From Streptomyces diacarni (GTDB lineage: Bacteria > Actinomycetota > Actinomycetes > Streptomycetales > Streptomycetaceae), in assembly GCF_003323715.1 (NCBI RefSeq), contig NZ_QOIN01000043.1, forward strand, positions 1 to 64,000: a stretch of DNA of 64,000 bases, written 5' to 3'. The position numbers and the translations under genes were made by a program. Shown piece by piece: positions 17,897 through 25,273 of this stretch; position 1 is the first letter of the stretch; the number at the start of each line of letters is the position of its first letter. A model generated the notes under the pieces. It was given only the letters and a program-made list of their open reading frames with translations, did not search any database and was not told where the DNA came from.

Positions 17897-18013
17897 CGCA
17901 CCGGCTCCCCTTCCCACGACTTCGCCGGCTGTACGGGCAGGCGCGCGGCGCGGAGGGGACCTCGGCAGACCCCGCGTGGAGGCGCGGAATCCCGAGGTCT
18001 TCTACTGGAGGCC

Positions 18014-18994
18014 ATGAGTCCGCATCCGTCCTGGTCCCGTCTCCGTTCTGCCTCCTCACGCCTGGAACGCCTGGGTGGGGCCCAGGCCGGGGCCCTCATG
18101 GGCGTCGCCTCGATGTCCACCGTCCAGCTGGGTTCCGCTCTGACGGTGCCGCTGTTCGACCGGCTCGGAGCGCCGGGCGCCGCCGGGCTGCGGCTGGCGT
18201 GGGCGGGCGTGCTCCTGCTGGTGCTGATACGGCCGCGCCGCCGCTCCTTCACGGGCCGCGACCTCGCGGCCTGCGCCGTGCTCGGTGCCGTGACAGCGGG
18301 GATGATGCTCTTCTTCATGCTCGCCATCGACCGCCTGCCGCTGGGTACGGCGAGCGCGCTGGAGTTCCTGGGCCCCCTCGCGGTCTCGCTGCTCGGTCCC
18401 GGAGGCGGACGCCTCCGCTGGACTGCCGCCGCCGCACTCGGCGTCGTGGCGCTGACCGAGCCCTGGCACGGTGGTGTCGACGCGGCCGGAGTGGCGTGCG
18501 CGCTGGCCGCCGCCGCGTGCTGGGCCGCCTACATCCTGCTCACCCAACGTGTCGGGGACCGCGTCACCGGCCTGAGCGGGCTGGCCGTCTCCATGCCGGT
18601 GGCCGGGATCACCGGGCTCGCCGTGGCAGCCCCTTCGCTGGCCGACCGCCTCGCCTGGCAGCCGGTGCTGATCATGCTGGGGCTGGCCGCGCTCAGCCCC
18701 GTACTGCCCTTCGCACTCGAGTTCCTCGCGCTGCGCCGCCTGACCGCGTCCGCCTTCGGCACACTGATGAGTCTGGAGCCGGCCTTCGCCGTGCTGGTCG
18801 GCCTGCTGGTCCTCGGGCAGGTGCCCGGCCCGGGGCCCGCGGTCGGCGTCGCCTTCGTGGTGGCCGCGGGGATCGGCGCGACGCGCGCCGGTGCCCGCGA
18901 GGCCCTGCCCGCGCCCGCCGCCGCGCCCGCCGCCGCGCCCGCGCCCGAACCCGTGCCTGATCCCGGGGAGCCGGCCCCCGCCTCGTCGGCCTGA
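18014..18994 (+). CDS. EamA/DMT-superfamily transporter (RhtA-like exporter)
   Basis: A 326-residue membrane protein with about ten hydrophobic helices arranged as two EamA repeats. The first spans GAQAGALMGVASM to about residue 135, the second ALAAAACWAAYILLTQRVG to about residue 295 and includes the conserved LEPAFAVLVGLLVLGQ. The pattern is closest to amino-acid/metabolite exporters of the RhtA group. The C-terminus is a low-complexity Ala/Pro tail of about 40 residues. ATG 18014 has GGAGG close upstream. Substrate unknown; threonine/homoserine-type export is a family-level guess. It converges on the HhH protein gene with a 17-base gap. Confidence 0.85.
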   Translation: MSPHPSWSRLRSASSRLERLGGAQAGALMGVASMSTVQLGSALTVPLFDRLGAPGAAGLRLAWAGVLLLVLIRPRRRSFTGRDLAACAVLGAVTAGMMLFFMLAIDRLPLGTASALEFLGPLAVSLLGPGGGRLRWTAAAALGVVALTEPWHGGVDAAGVACALAAAACWAAYILLTQRVGDRVTGLSGLAVSMPVAGITGLAVAAPSLADRLAWQPVLIMLGLAALSPVLPFALEFLALRRLTASAFGTLMSLEPAFAVLVGLLVLGQVPGPGPAVGVAFVVAAGIGATRAGAREALPAPAAAPAAAPAPEPVPDPGEPAPASSA

Positions 18995-19011
18995 GAAGCG
19001 TGAGGCCGCCC

Positions 19012-19713
19012 TCACGGGCTCGGCGGCAGGAAGATCAACCGGTCCGCGACCGCGTCCAGGTGCCGCGGTGGCAGGTCCGTCATGACGGACAACTCGACGA
19101 CGGAGGAGAAGCCTCCGATCTGGGCGCGCGCCCGCGCGACCTGAGCCGCGCGGGGCGCCGGGATACGCAGCACCTTGGCCAGTGCGGCCTGAGGCACATT
19201 GTTGACGTCCACGAGACCGCCGTCGGGAAACGCGCGGTCGCCGAGGTCCACGCGGCCGATCTGCAGTTCCAGCGCCTGCCGCGGGTCGGACGCGGCCAGG
19301 GCGCGAGCGGCCTCGCGCGCGGCGCGCGCGTCCCGTTGGGCGGCCAGTACCTCGCGCTGCTTCTCCAGCAGAGGCCGGAACGTGTGGTGATCCGTGCCGT
19401 CGGGCTTCCACACGGCACCGCGGATCGCGAACGCGTGCCCGGTCCCGACGACGAAGTTCACGAACATCCCCGCCCCGAAAAGAGCCTCGCTGGTCGCGGA
19501 CACGTCCGGGTCGAAGGTGAAGACGAGCGCGGTCGCCGCGAGGTAGGGCGCCGTCGCCACGGTCTGCCACCAGCGCTGCATGCGCGCCGCGGCGTGGATC
19601 ATCAGCGGCGCCGCCGCGAAGCCGAGTGTGAACACAGGCAGCAACGCCCACAGTGTCGTCAGTACGGCCCGCAGCAGGTGTGCGCGCCTGATCGAGCGCT
19701 CCCAGTCGGCCAT
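19012..19713 (-). CDS. Membrane protein with C-terminal helix-hairpin-helix domain
   Basis: A 233-residue protein starting MADWERSIRRAHLLRAV. It has about three to four hydrophobic segments in the first 130 residues (LLPVFTLGFAAAPLMI, APYLAATALVFTF, ALFGAGMFVNFVVGTGHA), a short coiled or charged stretch (EKQREVLAAQRDARAAREAA), then a ComEA-like helix-hairpin-helix pair (VDVNNVPQAALAKVLRIP and SSVVELSVMTDLPPRHLDAV). HhH motifs usually bind DNA without sequence preference, so a DNA-tethering membrane role is possible but unproven. Start 19713 has a purine-rich GGGGGGC upstream; the open frame beyond it has no start support. Confidence 0.75.
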   Translation of the reverse strand: MADWERSIRRAHLLRAVLTTLWALLPVFTLGFAAAPLMIHAAARMQRWWQTVATAPYLAATALVFTFDPDVSATSEALFGAGMFVNFVVGTGHAFAIRGAVWKPDGTDHHTFRPLLEKQREVLAAQRDARAAREAARALAASDPRQALELQIGRVDLGDRAFPDGGLVDVNNVPQAALAKVLRIPAPRAAQVARARAQIGGFSSVVELSVMTDLPPRHLDAVADRLIFLPPSP

Positions 19714-20041
19714 GCTGCCCCCCGGTGCAGTTCGCCGTCGGCAGTGGGTGCTGCCGTGGACCATTTTACGGACCCCGCCCGCGCTCGCCGCGTTCCGGAA
19801 GGACGCTGACACGGCTTCGTTACCGGCCCGTGCCACCGCTGTCCCACCACGGGGGCGGACGGGCCGGTCGCCGCGCCGCGCGGCGACTCGAACGGCCGGG
19901 CGGGGGCCGGACCTCTGGCGCGCCTTCCACGTGAGCGGGCGGGCAGCGGCGACCCTCTAGATCCGGCACGGACACACACGATTGAGCATGCCCCCCAGGG
20001 GTACACGCGCGCCGGACGGTCACCGTGGAAGGGAGCGGAAG
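19714..20041. other. Divergent intergenic region upstream of the nuo-like operon
   Basis: This 328-base gap separates the HhH membrane-protein gene (minus) from the nuo-like operon (plus). It should hold both promoters. A TCTAGATC box at about 19956 is a possible -10 element for the operon, but no convincing -35 is visible. No further gene or repeat was seen. Confidence 0.4.
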
Positions 20042-20407
20042 GTGCTGAACGGCCCGGTCGGTGGCCCCACCGCCGCGCTGTCGCTGTTGGCCGTGGTCCT
20101 GCTCGCGGTGGGCGGACTCCACGGTCTCTCCCGGCTGCTGCGGGTCTCGGCACAGCCGTTGTCCGCCGTTCCGTTCGGCTCGGGTCTTGAGCCGGCCGAG
20201 CACGCGGTCAGCCGGTTCCACGTCCGCTGGTACACGGTCACCATGCTCTTCCTCGCCTTCGACATGGAGATGGTCTTCATGTACCCGTGGACGCTGGTGA
20301 TCTCCGCGGTGGGTCCTGGCGCCGTGATCGAGATGTTCGTCTTCTTGGGGATCCTCTTCGCCGGGGTGACGTACGCCTGGCGGGAAGGCGCCCTGCGATG
20401 GACCTGA
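20042..20407 (+). CDS. nuoA: NADH-quinone oxidoreductase subunit A-like protein
   Basis: A 121-residue, three-helix membrane subunit of complex I type. It carries LSAVPFGSGLEPAEHAVSRFHVRWYTVTMLFLAFDMEMVFMYPW; the short GLEP/RFHVRWY loop and the F-D-x-E-x-V-F-x-Y-P-W signature are diagnostic of NuoA. The usual loop Cys (YECG) is replaced by FGSG, so the Cys that lines the quinone-site loop in classical enzymes is absent. GTG 20042 is chosen because AAGGGAGCGGAA precedes it; an in-frame ATG at 19988 would add 18 residues of unlikely sequence. It is the first gene of the operon and overlaps the next gene by 10 bases. Confidence 0.87.
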   Translation: MLNGPVGGPTAALSLLAVVLLAVGGLHGLSRLLRVSAQPLSAVPFGSGLEPAEHAVSRFHVRWYTVTMLFLAFDMEMVFMYPWTLVISAVGPGAVIEMFVFLGILFAGVTYAWREGALRWT

Positions 20408-21576
20408 CGGGCGCCCTGCTGCGGGCGACGGCCGCCCGGCCGCACGTGCTGCTGGTGACCACGCCGGGCGGAACCGCGGTGCGCCTGGCGGTCGAGCGGC
20501 ACCTGCGCCGCCTCGACGTGCCGAGCGCCGACACCCCCGCGGACGCCGACGTCCTGCTCGTCGCGGGCCCCGACTGCCCCTCTCTTGAACCGGCGTTCGA
20601 CCGGCTGTGGCAGGACATGCCCGAGCCGCGCTGCCGGGCCCGCGTGCGTGGCGCGGACGCGGTCTCCGATGTCGTCGACGACTGCCGCGCCGTGCTGGCG
20701 TCCGCGACCGGTCGACGCGAAACGGCCGGGCACGTTGAGGCCGGGTGCCCCTCGGCCGAGTCGCCGATGGCGGAGGTGGGCCCTGACCGTGACGGACTGA
20801 CGCTGGATCGGCTGCACGTGCCGCTGGGGCCCTTGCTGTCCGACTGGCCGGCGGGGCTGACGCTCCGCCTCACCCTGCAGGGCGACGTTGTCGAACAGGC
20901 CCGCGTCGAGGGGGTGCCCGCGCCTGCGGCCGCGCCCTCTCCCCCGTTCTGGGCGGAGCCCTGGCTGCGTGCGGAGGCCGGGGAGCAGGTGACGGTGGGC
21001 GCGGCCGTCCGGCGCCGGGCGGCCGCGCATCTCGACAGCCTGGCCCGGCTGCTGTCGGTGGCCGGGTGGCAGGCCGCCGCGACCAGGGCCCGTCGGCTGC
21101 GGGACGAGTTGCTGACCGGCGTGGACGCCGCCGCCGTCCGGCCCCGCGTGGAGCGGTTCGCCCGCCGCGTCGGCCGGTCCCGGGTGCTGTACTGGCTGAC
21201 CCGCGGGATCGGTGAGCTGACCGAGGCCGAGGCCCGGCGCGTCGCCGAGCGCGCCGCAACCGGCACAGCGGAGGCCGGGTTCGGCCCTGCGGTGGGCCAG
21301 ATCCGCGGTGACGTCCCCGCCCGGTACCGGGCCTGGCTCGCCTCCACCGTGCACGCCACGAGCCTGCTGGAGGACGCCACCCCGCTGGGCACCGAAGGCG
21401 TGGGGCCGCGTGGGTGCGTGCGGGACGGTCTGAGGCCTTCGGCGGCCTTGGTCGGCGTCCTGCCTCAGCTGCTGCGAGGCGCCGAACTGGCGGCGGCCCG
21501 GCTGATCGTCGCGAGCCTCGACCCCGACCCCGACGAGCTGGCGACCGCGGCGCCGAGGGCAAGGGCCCATGGTTGA
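20398..21576 (+). CDS. Fused NuoB-like/NuoD-like protein lacking Fe-S ligands
   Basis: A 392-residue soluble protein that at first looks unrelated to anything. Its N-terminal third follows NuoB: DADVLLVAGP, then LEPAFDRLWQDMPEPRCRARV, where NuoB reads ADxxVVxG...MxPxxxRLYxQMPEPxWVI. The paired Cys and the MGAC Cys that hold cluster N2 are missing; the latter reads VRGAD. From about residue 137, LHVPLGPLLSDWPAGLTLRLTLQGDVVEQA matches the start of NuoD (MGPxHPxxxGxLxLxLxLdGExV). VLYWLTRGIGELTEAEARR matches the NuoD RTxGIGxIxxExA segment, and the C-terminus ARLIVASLDPDPDEL matches its iigSLDPvxGEiDR ending. It thus appears to be a shrunken NuoB-NuoD fusion without electron carrier, wedged between nuoA and nuoH. 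It overlaps nuoH by 8 bases. The fusion reading is mine. Confidence 0.7.
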   Translation: MDLTGALLRATAARPHVLLVTTPGGTAVRLAVERHLRRLDVPSADTPADADVLLVAGPDCPSLEPAFDRLWQDMPEPRCRARVRGADAVSDVVDDCRAVLASATGRRETAGHVEAGCPSAESPMAEVGPDRDGLTLDRLHVPLGPLLSDWPAGLTLRLTLQGDVVEQARVEGVPAPAAAPSPPFWAEPWLRAEAGEQVTVGAAVRRRAAAHLDSLARLLSVAGWQAAATRARRLRDELLTGVDAAAVRPRVERFARRVGRSRVLYWLTRGIGELTEAEARRVAERAATGTAEAGFGPAVGQIRGDVPARYRAWLASTVHATSLLEDATPLGTEGVGPRGCVRDGLRPSAALVGVLPQLLRGAELAAARLIVASLDPDPDELATAAPRARAHG

Positions 21577-22507
21577 GGCGGGACGGTGGTGGACGGTGCT
21601 GCTCGCCCCGGCTCTGCTCCTGGCGGGGGCGCTGCTGGCGGTGGCCGCCGACACGTGTGCGGCCGCACAGCACGCGGGCCGTCGCCCTTCCCTGGGCGCG
21701 GTCGGGCGGCGGCTGCTGGAGGTGCCGCGTCTGCTGACGGCGCAGCCCCGCACCCTGCCGGCAGCCGACCGGCTGCTGTGGCGGCTGGGCGTGCTCATCG
21801 TCCCCGCGGCCGCCGTACTGTCCGTGCTGGTCGTTCCGTTCGGGCACCGCGGTGTCGCCGATCTGTCGGTGGGCCTGGTCTGGTTCAACGCGATGGAGGT
21901 GCTCACCTGGGCCGGGCTCTGGCTGGCGGGCTGGGGGCCGAACTCCGTGTTCTCCCTGGTCGGCGGCTACCGTTTCGTCGCCCAGGGGCTGGCGTACGAG
22001 CTGCCGCTGATGTTCGCGCTGATCTCCGCCGCGACCGGGGCGCAGTCGCTGCGGCTCGCAGACATCGTCGCGGCCCAGCAGGGGCTGTGGTTCGTGGTGT
22101 GGATGCCCGTCGGCTTCCTCGTCCATCTCGCGGGGGTGCTGGCCTTCGCCTTTCTGGGGCCGTTCGCCTACCCGGCGGGACACGATCTGGCCGGCGGCGT
22201 ACTGGCTGAGGCGTCCGGGGTGGACAGGCTGCTGCTCCAGGCGGGCCGGTGGCTGTGGCTGACGGCCGGAGCCGCGATGGCGGTGCCGCTGTTCCTCGGC
22301 GGTGGCAACGGGCCGGTGCTGCCCGCCTGGGCGTGGTCGCTGCTCAAGACGCTGGCGGTGCTGGGCCTGCTGGTGTACGGGCTGCGCCGGGTGCCGGTGG
22401 TGCGCGCCGATCGCTATGTGGAGCTCGCCTGGGTGGTGTTGCTGCCGTTGACGCTCGTGCAGGTGCTGGCCGTGGCGTTGGTCGTACTGGTCCGCCAAGG
22501 AGGTTGA
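21569..22507 (+). CDS. nuoH: NADH-quinone oxidoreductase subunit H-like protein
   Basis: A 312-residue, eight-helix membrane protein of the NuoH/ND1 family. It has GLVWFNAMEVLTWAGLWLAGWGPNSVFSLVGGYRFVAQGLAYELPLMF. This contains the family core GWxxNSxxSLxGGxRxxAQxxxYE, with the conserved Tyr-Glu of the quinone-channel loop retained. The N-terminal part of classical NuoH (about 325-400 residues) is somewhat reduced. It would link the quinone-binding site to the antiporter subunits. Start ATG 21569 lies inside the end of the previous gene; the stop overlaps the AAGGAGG ribosome-binding site of the next gene, so expression is coupled. Confidence 0.88.
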   Translation: MVEAGRWWTVLLAPALLLAGALLAVAADTCAAAQHAGRRPSLGAVGRRLLEVPRLLTAQPRTLPAADRLLWRLGVLIVPAAAVLSVLVVPFGHRGVADLSVGLVWFNAMEVLTWAGLWLAGWGPNSVFSLVGGYRFVAQGLAYELPLMFALISAATGAQSLRLADIVAAQQGLWFVVWMPVGFLVHLAGVLAFAFLGPFAYPAGHDLAGGVLAEASGVDRLLLQAGRWLWLTAGAAMAVPLFLGGGNGPVLPAWAWSLLKTLAVLGLLVYGLRRVPVVRADRYVELAWVVLLPLTLVQVLAVALVVLVRQGG

Positions 22508-22509
22508 GA

Positions 22510-23070
22510 GTGGAGGCGGTGTCGCTGTGGGGCCTGGGCGTGGTGGCGCTCGCCTGCGCGGTCGCGGTGTTCGCCTGCGACTCGATGGCCCGGGCCACCT
22601 TCGCGCTGCTGGGTTCGCTGGTGTGCGTCGGCGGCGTGGTGTTCGTGCTCGGACTTCCGTACCTGGGCGTGGTGACCGTGTTGATGATGGTCATGGAGAT
22701 GGTCGTGATGGCCGTCTTCATGGTCGCCTACATGATGAATCCCGCCGGTCTGATGCCGATGTCGATGCTGCACAACAAACGCGGCGCGCTTGGGATCAGC
22801 GCCGCGGTGTTCGCGTCGCTGACCGGCGCCGTCTTCCTGGTGGACTGGCCGCAACGGAGGGGGTCCCCGCCGCGCGACACGACGTTCCAGGTGGGGAAGG
22901 CGCTGATGGGCGGGCAGATGCTGACGATGGTGGTGCTCGGTTTCGTGCTGCTGGCCACCATGGTCGCGGCCACCGTCCTGGCCCTGCACCGTGGCCGCTA
23001 CGACCGGCTCGGTGACGACCTCGACCGGTGCCCTGCCCGTGACCCGGCCGGCGGAGGGGTGGGCCGATGA
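22510..23070 (+). CDS. nuoJ: NADH-quinone oxidoreductase subunit J-like protein
   Basis: A 186-residue, five-helix subunit of the NuoJ/ND6 family. It shows VFACDSMARATFALLGSLVCVGGVVFVLG followed by YLGVVTVLMMVMEMVVMAVFMVAYMMNP; the family usually has YaGAimVLfvFviML at the third helix, so this member is unusually Met-rich (MMVMEMVVMAVFMVAYMM). A cytoplasmic loop and LMGGQMLTMVVLGFVLL follow. GTG 22510 has a textbook AAGGAGG seven bases upstream, which lies in the end of nuoH. The stop overlaps the nuoK start (ATGA). It forms part of the proton-channel core next to NuoK and NuoA. Confidence 0.87.
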   Translation: MEAVSLWGLGVVALACAVAVFACDSMARATFALLGSLVCVGGVVFVLGLPYLGVVTVLMMVMEMVVMAVFMVAYMMNPAGLMPMSMLHNKRGALGISAAVFASLTGAVFLVDWPQRRGSPPRDTTFQVGKALMGGQMLTMVVLGFVLLATMVAATVLALHRGRYDRLGDDLDRCPARDPAGGGVGR

Positions 23071-23372
23071 CCTTCGAGTTGGTGCTCGTCTTGGCGGCCG
23101 GCCTGTTCTCCGTCGGCCTGTTCGGCGCGCTGTCCCAGCAGTCCATCGTCATGATCATGATGGGGATCGAGCTGATGATCGGCGGGGTGATCGTGGCCGC
23201 GGCCGACTTCTGGCACTTCCTGGCTCCGGCCGCCGCGGACGGCCAGGTCGTCATCGTGGTCGCGGTGGTGGCGATGGCGGTGGAGATGGCCATGGGCTTC
23301 GCCGTCACCACCGCCCTCTACCGCGCCCGTCAGGTGGACACGACCGACATGGCCAGGGAGTTGAAAGGGTGA
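23067..23372 (+). CDS. nuoK: NADH-quinone oxidoreductase subunit K-like protein
   Basis: A 101-residue, three-helix protein, standard size for NuoK/ND4L. It has SIVMIMMGIELMIGGVIVAA, in which the Glu of MGIELM is the conserved buried Glu of helix 2, and the second acidic residue in VAMAVEMAMGFAVTTALYR on helix 3. Both key acidic residues for proton movement are therefore present. Start and stop overlap nuoJ (ATGA) and nuoL (GTGA). It is the best conserved subunit of this operon. Confidence 0.92.
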   Translation: MTFELVLVLAAGLFSVGLFGALSQQSIVMIMMGIELMIGGVIVAAADFWHFLAPAAADGQVVIVVAVVAMAVEMAMGFAVTTALYRARQVDTTDMARELKG

Positions 23373-25267
23373 GCGCGCTGCTGTGGGCGCTGATCGCTCT
23401 CCCGCTGGGCGCGGGAGCCGCGCTGCTCCTGAGCGGCCGCCGCTGGAACGCCCTCGCCCCCGGGCTCGGACTCGCGGCCGCGGCGGGCACCTTCGGGCTC
23501 GCCGTCGCCTCTGCGGTGTTCCGGCCCGAGGCGAGCGCCCCGCTGTTCGCCGGGGTGCGCGCCGGGCTGCGGGTCGACGGCCTCTCCGCCGTCCTCGTGG
23601 TCGCGGTCGCGGCGGTCACCACGGCGGTGCTCGTGGCCTCGCCCGGTGAGCTGGGGCCGCGGGAGAACCGGGGGCGGTTCTTCGGGCTGATGCTGCTGTT
23701 CGCCGGTGCGATGACGGTCACGGTCACCGCGACCACCCTCCCTCCGCTGCTCATGGCCTGGGAGGTGATGGGGGCGACCAGTTGGGCGCTGATCGGTTTT
23801 TGGTGGCACCGGCCGGACCGGGTGCGGGCGGCCGACACCGCGTTCGTGACCACGCGCGCCGCCGACCTGGGCCTCTACCTCGCCGCGGGCGCCGCCATGG
23901 CCGGCGGGGTGGGCTCCCTCGACCTCACCGCGCTGACCGGCGCTCAGGGAGGGTGGCGGCACGTGGCGTGTGCCGGCCTCGTCGTCGCGGCGCTGGGCAA
24001 GTCAGCGCAGCTGCCGTTCTCGTTCTGGCTCTCGCACGCGATGCGCGGCCCCGGCCCGGTCTCCGCGCTGCTGCACTCGGCCACCATGGTCGCCGCGGGC
24101 GCCTACCTGCTGCTGCGCCTGCACCCCCTGCTGGTGGCGACCGGGTGGGCCGCTCCTCTGGTCGCCTGGACGGGAGGCGTGACCGCGCTGGCTCTCGGCG
24201 TGGTCGCCGTGGCGCAGCGCGCTCTCAAGCAACTGCTGGCCGCGTCGACATCTTCCCAGGTCGGCTTCATGGTGCTGGCCGCCGGCGTGGGCGATCCGAG
24301 CGGGGGCACACTGCAACTGCTCGCGCACGCCGCCGCGAAGTCGGCGCTGTTCCTGGCCGCCGGAGCCTGGCTGACGTCGCTGGGCACCGAACAACTGCCC
24401 GCGCTGCGCGGAGCGGTGCGCCGCCACCCGCTGCTGGGAGCCGGGTTCGTGGCCGGCGCGCTGGCGCTGGCGGGGCTGCCGCCGCTGTCGCTGTGGGTGG
24501 CCAAGGACGAGGTGCTGGCCGCCGCCCGCGCGCAGAGCCCGGGGCTGTACGCCCTCGGCCTCGCCGCTGCCGCCGTCGCCGCCGGCTACAGCGTCAAGGC
24601 GCTGTGGTATGTCACCCGTCCGCTGCCGCACGACCACGACCACGACCACGACCACGGCCAGGAACAGGACGGCGGGCGGCGCGGCGCCCGGGGGCCGACC
24701 CGCTCGGTGTCCACGCCCGTGGTGGTGCTCGCGGCAGCCGCCGTGTTTCTGGGCGTGGCAGCACTGCCGGGGCTCTCCGGCCCGCTGCGCGGCGTGCTCG
24801 GCGGCGGGCAGCAACACGCCCCCAACCCGTGGGAGATGGCGCTCTCGGCCGCCGTCGCCCTGGCAGCGGCGGGCGCGGCCTGGTGGTGGCTGCCGCGCTC
24901 CGCCCACGCCCCGCGTACGGCGTCCGCCGGGAAGCGGTGGGCGGCCGACTGGCTCTCCATGGAGCGGGCCGCTCGTGCCGTGCTGGTGCGGCCCGCGTTC
25001 GCGCTGGCACGGGCACTGGCCGCGTTCGACGACCGGGCCGTCGACGGAGCCGTACACCACCTCGCGCGCGGCGGCCTGACATTGGCACGGGGCGCCGCAC
25101 GGGCCGACGACCACGGCCTCGACGGCGCCGTGCGGGCGGTGGCCGCAGGATGCCGCCGCCTCGGCGCGTGGGCGCGCAGACCACAGACCGGACTGCTGCA
25201 CCAGTACTACGCCCAGGCCGTCGTCGGTTTCACCCTGCTGCTCTCGATCGTGCTGTTGGTGAGGTAA
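23369..25267 (+). CDS. nuoL: NADH-quinone oxidoreductase subunit L-like antiporter
   Basis: A 632-residue NuoL/MrpA-type antiporter subunit. The helix-5 Glu is present as Glu132 in LMAWEVMGATSWALIGFWWHR, and the helix-7 Lys as Lys211 in LGKSAQLPFSFWLSHAMRGPGPVSALLHSATMV (quoted in parts). The C-terminal half carries a cytoplasmic-looking loop with alternating His-Asp (HDHDHDHDH, residues 421-429) followed by GQEQDGG, which is not a family feature and could bind metal. After the last antiporter helices comes a long amphipathic region and a final membrane helix (VVGFTLLLSIVLLVR), consistent with the lateral helix of NuoL. GTG 23369 overlaps the nuoK stop. Confidence 0.9.
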   Translation: MSALLWALIALPLGAGAALLLSGRRWNALAPGLGLAAAAGTFGLAVASAVFRPEASAPLFAGVRAGLRVDGLSAVLVVAVAAVTTAVLVASPGELGPRENRGRFFGLMLLFAGAMTVTVTATTLPPLLMAWEVMGATSWALIGFWWHRPDRVRAADTAFVTTRAADLGLYLAAGAAMAGGVGSLDLTALTGAQGGWRHVACAGLVVAALGKSAQLPFSFWLSHAMRGPGPVSALLHSATMVAAGAYLLLRLHPLLVATGWAAPLVAWTGGVTALALGVVAVAQRALKQLLAASTSSQVGFMVLAAGVGDPSGGTLQLLAHAAAKSALFLAAGAWLTSLGTEQLPALRGAVRRHPLLGAGFVAGALALAGLPPLSLWVAKDEVLAAARAQSPGLYALGLAAAAVAAGYSVKALWYVTRPLPHDHDHDHDHGQEQDGGRRGARGPTRSVSTPVVVLAAAAVFLGVAALPGLSGPLRGVLGGGQQHAPNPWEMALSAAVALAAAGAAWWWLPRSAHAPRTASAGKRWAADWLSMERAARAVLVRPAFALARALAAFDDRAVDGAVHHLARGGLTLARGAARADDHGLDGAVRAVAAGCRRLGAWARRPQTGLLHQYYAQAVVGFTLLLSIVLLVR

Positions 25268-25273
25268 TCGTCC

